Below, one piece after another: positions 62,171 to 64,000 of a stretch of 64,000 bases of DNA; within the stretch, counting starts at the first letter, position 1, and every line of letters begins with the position of its first letter. The stretch spans positions 826,392,397 to 826,456,396 of the forward strand of contig NC_081411.1 of the NCBI RefSeq assembly GCF_030272615.1. Direction: 5' to 3'. A program made the translations under genes and the position numbers. Source of the DNA: Cryptomeria japonica. Taxonomy: Eukaryota > Streptophyta > Pinopsida > Cupressales > Cupressaceae. The notes below the pieces were generated by a model, which saw only the letters and a program-made list of their open reading frames with translations, was not told the DNA's origin and ran no database searches.

Positions 62171-64000
62171 GTAGATAAAGAAGCAAGGGATAAGGATCAC
62201 ATATTGTTGAAGAAGTAAAAAAAAATTATGAATAAAGGGATGGATGGTTTTAAGAATGCCCCAAAGACCCCAATAGAAAATAAGAAGGTTATGTAAGGAT
62301 ACTATATAGAATAAGAGAAGGAGAAATGAATAAGAAATGATCATTGTTCACCAACAACTTCTAAAAGCCCACCAAGAATCTTACTCCTAGATGATTATGC
62401 AACATTTATTTATTTCAAAGGCTCTTGAACTCTTTGGGATAGAGCCAAACAATGAAAATTTGTCCTTATAGATGAGAAATAAGATGATGACAAACCAGTA
62501 GAGGATAAATTAGGCCTTGATCATGAAGGAGATGAGTTAGATAATATGGAAGAAAGAAGTTCCAATATGAGTCAATTTTGAAAAAAGTGAAGGTTGGGAA
62601 TAAATGTTTGAGGGGACGAAAAAGAAATGAAGAAAAGCTAGAGATTGTAGGCAAAGCTAAAGAAAAAATAAAGATGAGACCTAAGGAGGGACCTCTTGAG
62701 GAATAATGAATATCCTATAGGATAGCTATGGGTCTTGATCTAGATAAACTACTTCAAATCCTGACTGCTTCACCTGGAGGATATGGGACTGGGTATGTGT
62801 CTCGATCTCTACTATGATCATCCATAACTGGATCATAATCAACAGGATGAAACGTATCTACTTATGATGATGCGTCTGCCCTAGATTAGAATGTTAGAGA
62901 TATGAATGCCTTTGATAAAAGGGGTATGTGCAAGCACCAAATAAATTTGAGCAAACTAGATATAGTTATAATTTCAAAAATAAAAATGTATTGTTGTAAA
63001 TTATATCTCTTTATAATTCACACTTTGTTTAGGCCCCTAATTTAGTGTACTTTCTACTAGATCATTTTGAGTCTATTTGGGCACTATCTATCTTATAATT
63101 TAATTGTTAAAATCACAAGTCAATTATCGACATATTCTAATTTCAAGACTAGGTCCTATGCATTGAATCCCGACACATTGTCATCCCTTTTTTTAGTGGG
63201 CTAGGACACCTACTATCCTAGTCCCTTTAAAAGAGATGAAAATTCAAACATTTGTGAGTATCGACCTCCTTCATTCATGATCTAGTCTCAATATTTTCAT
63301 TTGATCATTGGTTGTTAGCCTATATTTGAAAATACCTTGTGAATCATATATAAAGTACAACTTTTATCATTCATAAGTTACAATCTAATGAGCATTTATT
63401 AAGCAAGCACTTCATATCTGAGCATTCAATATATTGAGTAGCAGGCTATAACATTCAACATTCGAGTATGATTTCATGTTTGTGATTTATGTTTATCACG
63501 TTATTGCATTAACACTTGCAGGAGTTGTCTAAAGAACATTTACATTACCACGTTTATGTGAAACTTCGTGAGAGGGTTTCATACCTAAGGTATAATCATT
63601 TCATTTCAATGATTTCAATCTCATTTAGCTTATGTCCTTCGACAAAAGCACATTCTTACAGTAATGATACCATTTTGTCATAATGATATCATCCCGACAT
63701 TCTTACAATAATGATTCATGTGTGCAATCTAGCCTTTAGAATGGATGTGTATTTGATGAGGGTTAGAAACTGCAAGTTATTATGATTTTGTATGCCCATG
63801 GTATATGAAATGGGAGGTGTTCCAAAGGAAAAAATAAATAAACTTATTTCCATTTCCATGGTGCTAAGGCTATTCTTATATGCAAAGAACCGCTAGGATA
63901 GCTTTCAATGGGGCTATATCGAAGTTGAGGCGAGAGAACATTTTCAAGACTAACTCCTTGATGGTTTTGGAAGCGATTAAGATGGTGTTAGTGAAAGCTT
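62171..64000. other. Unassigned right flank
   Basis: 62480-62705 is Lys/Glu-rich in plus frames and may be the tail of the preceding remnant. 62706-64000 shows no motif I recognise. A GC-balanced stretch from 63780 (CCGCTAGGATAGC, GTTGAGGCGAGAG) could be the edge of another transposon leaving the window. Confidence 0.4.

Overview
The window looks like nuclear DNA of a seed plant with a large, transposon-filled genome, most likely a gymnosperm (conifer type). Three things point there: nested Ty1/Copia and Ty3/Gypsy (Tat) LTR retrotransposons with plant-type primer sites, an antisense plant-mobile-domain gene inside a Tat element, and a cytochrome P450 fragment resembling the CYP716B/CYP725 group of gymnosperms. 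No intact host gene, tRNA, rRNA or CRISPR array was recognised. Every retroelement gene is broken by stops and frameshifts.

Layout. (1) A satellite of about 359 bp per unit fills 378-2218 and continues at 35902-36079 and 39740-40750; the three blocks are one array split by insertions. (2) A Ty1/Copia element (2219-35901, + strand, target duplication AAACC) sits in the satellite. (3) Its integrase region is interrupted by a 25-kb Tat-lineage Ty3/Gypsy element (5606-30664, + strand, GCTAT). That element carries gag, protease, reverse transcriptase, two RNase H domains, integrase, and an antisense plant-mobile-domain gene with its own TATA box. (4) A duplicated piece of the Tat LTR is interrupted by an unclassified 5.95-kb element (7203-13155, ATCCT). 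It has no recognisable LTR pair, one long degenerate minus-strand gene of unknown family, and 18 short palindromes sharing the core ACTTTAAAGT. (5) A probable solo LTR (30761-32537, AGATG) also lies in the Copia integrase. (6) A gag-protease-only Gypsy element (36080-39739, minus, CATAT) sits in the satellite. (7) From 40751 a different unit begins: a minus-strand transposase-like gene (start 53766, stop 41225) with at least one coding intron. A second Tat-type element (41270-50844, minus) is inserted 14 codons before its stop. (8) 54250-56700 is a mosaic of GA microsatellites and a motif resembling CCTAAGGGGTCATATGG in both orientations. (9) 56700-64000 is AT-rich. It holds two C-terminal exons of a P450 (58363-58946, minus), TA/TG microsatellites, and a DUF4283/zinc-knuckle retroelement remnant (about 61496-62170, +).

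The genes do not form an operon or pathway; the organising principle is successive insertion. Target duplications date the events relative to each other: satellite, then Copia, then Tat, then the unclassified element. The Copia LTR pair looks more diverged by eye than the Tat pair, which fits that order. The most unusual material is the palindrome array with its unclassified host element, the shared leader motif in the two converging genes of the Tat element, and the transposase-like gene interrupted by a retrotransposon.
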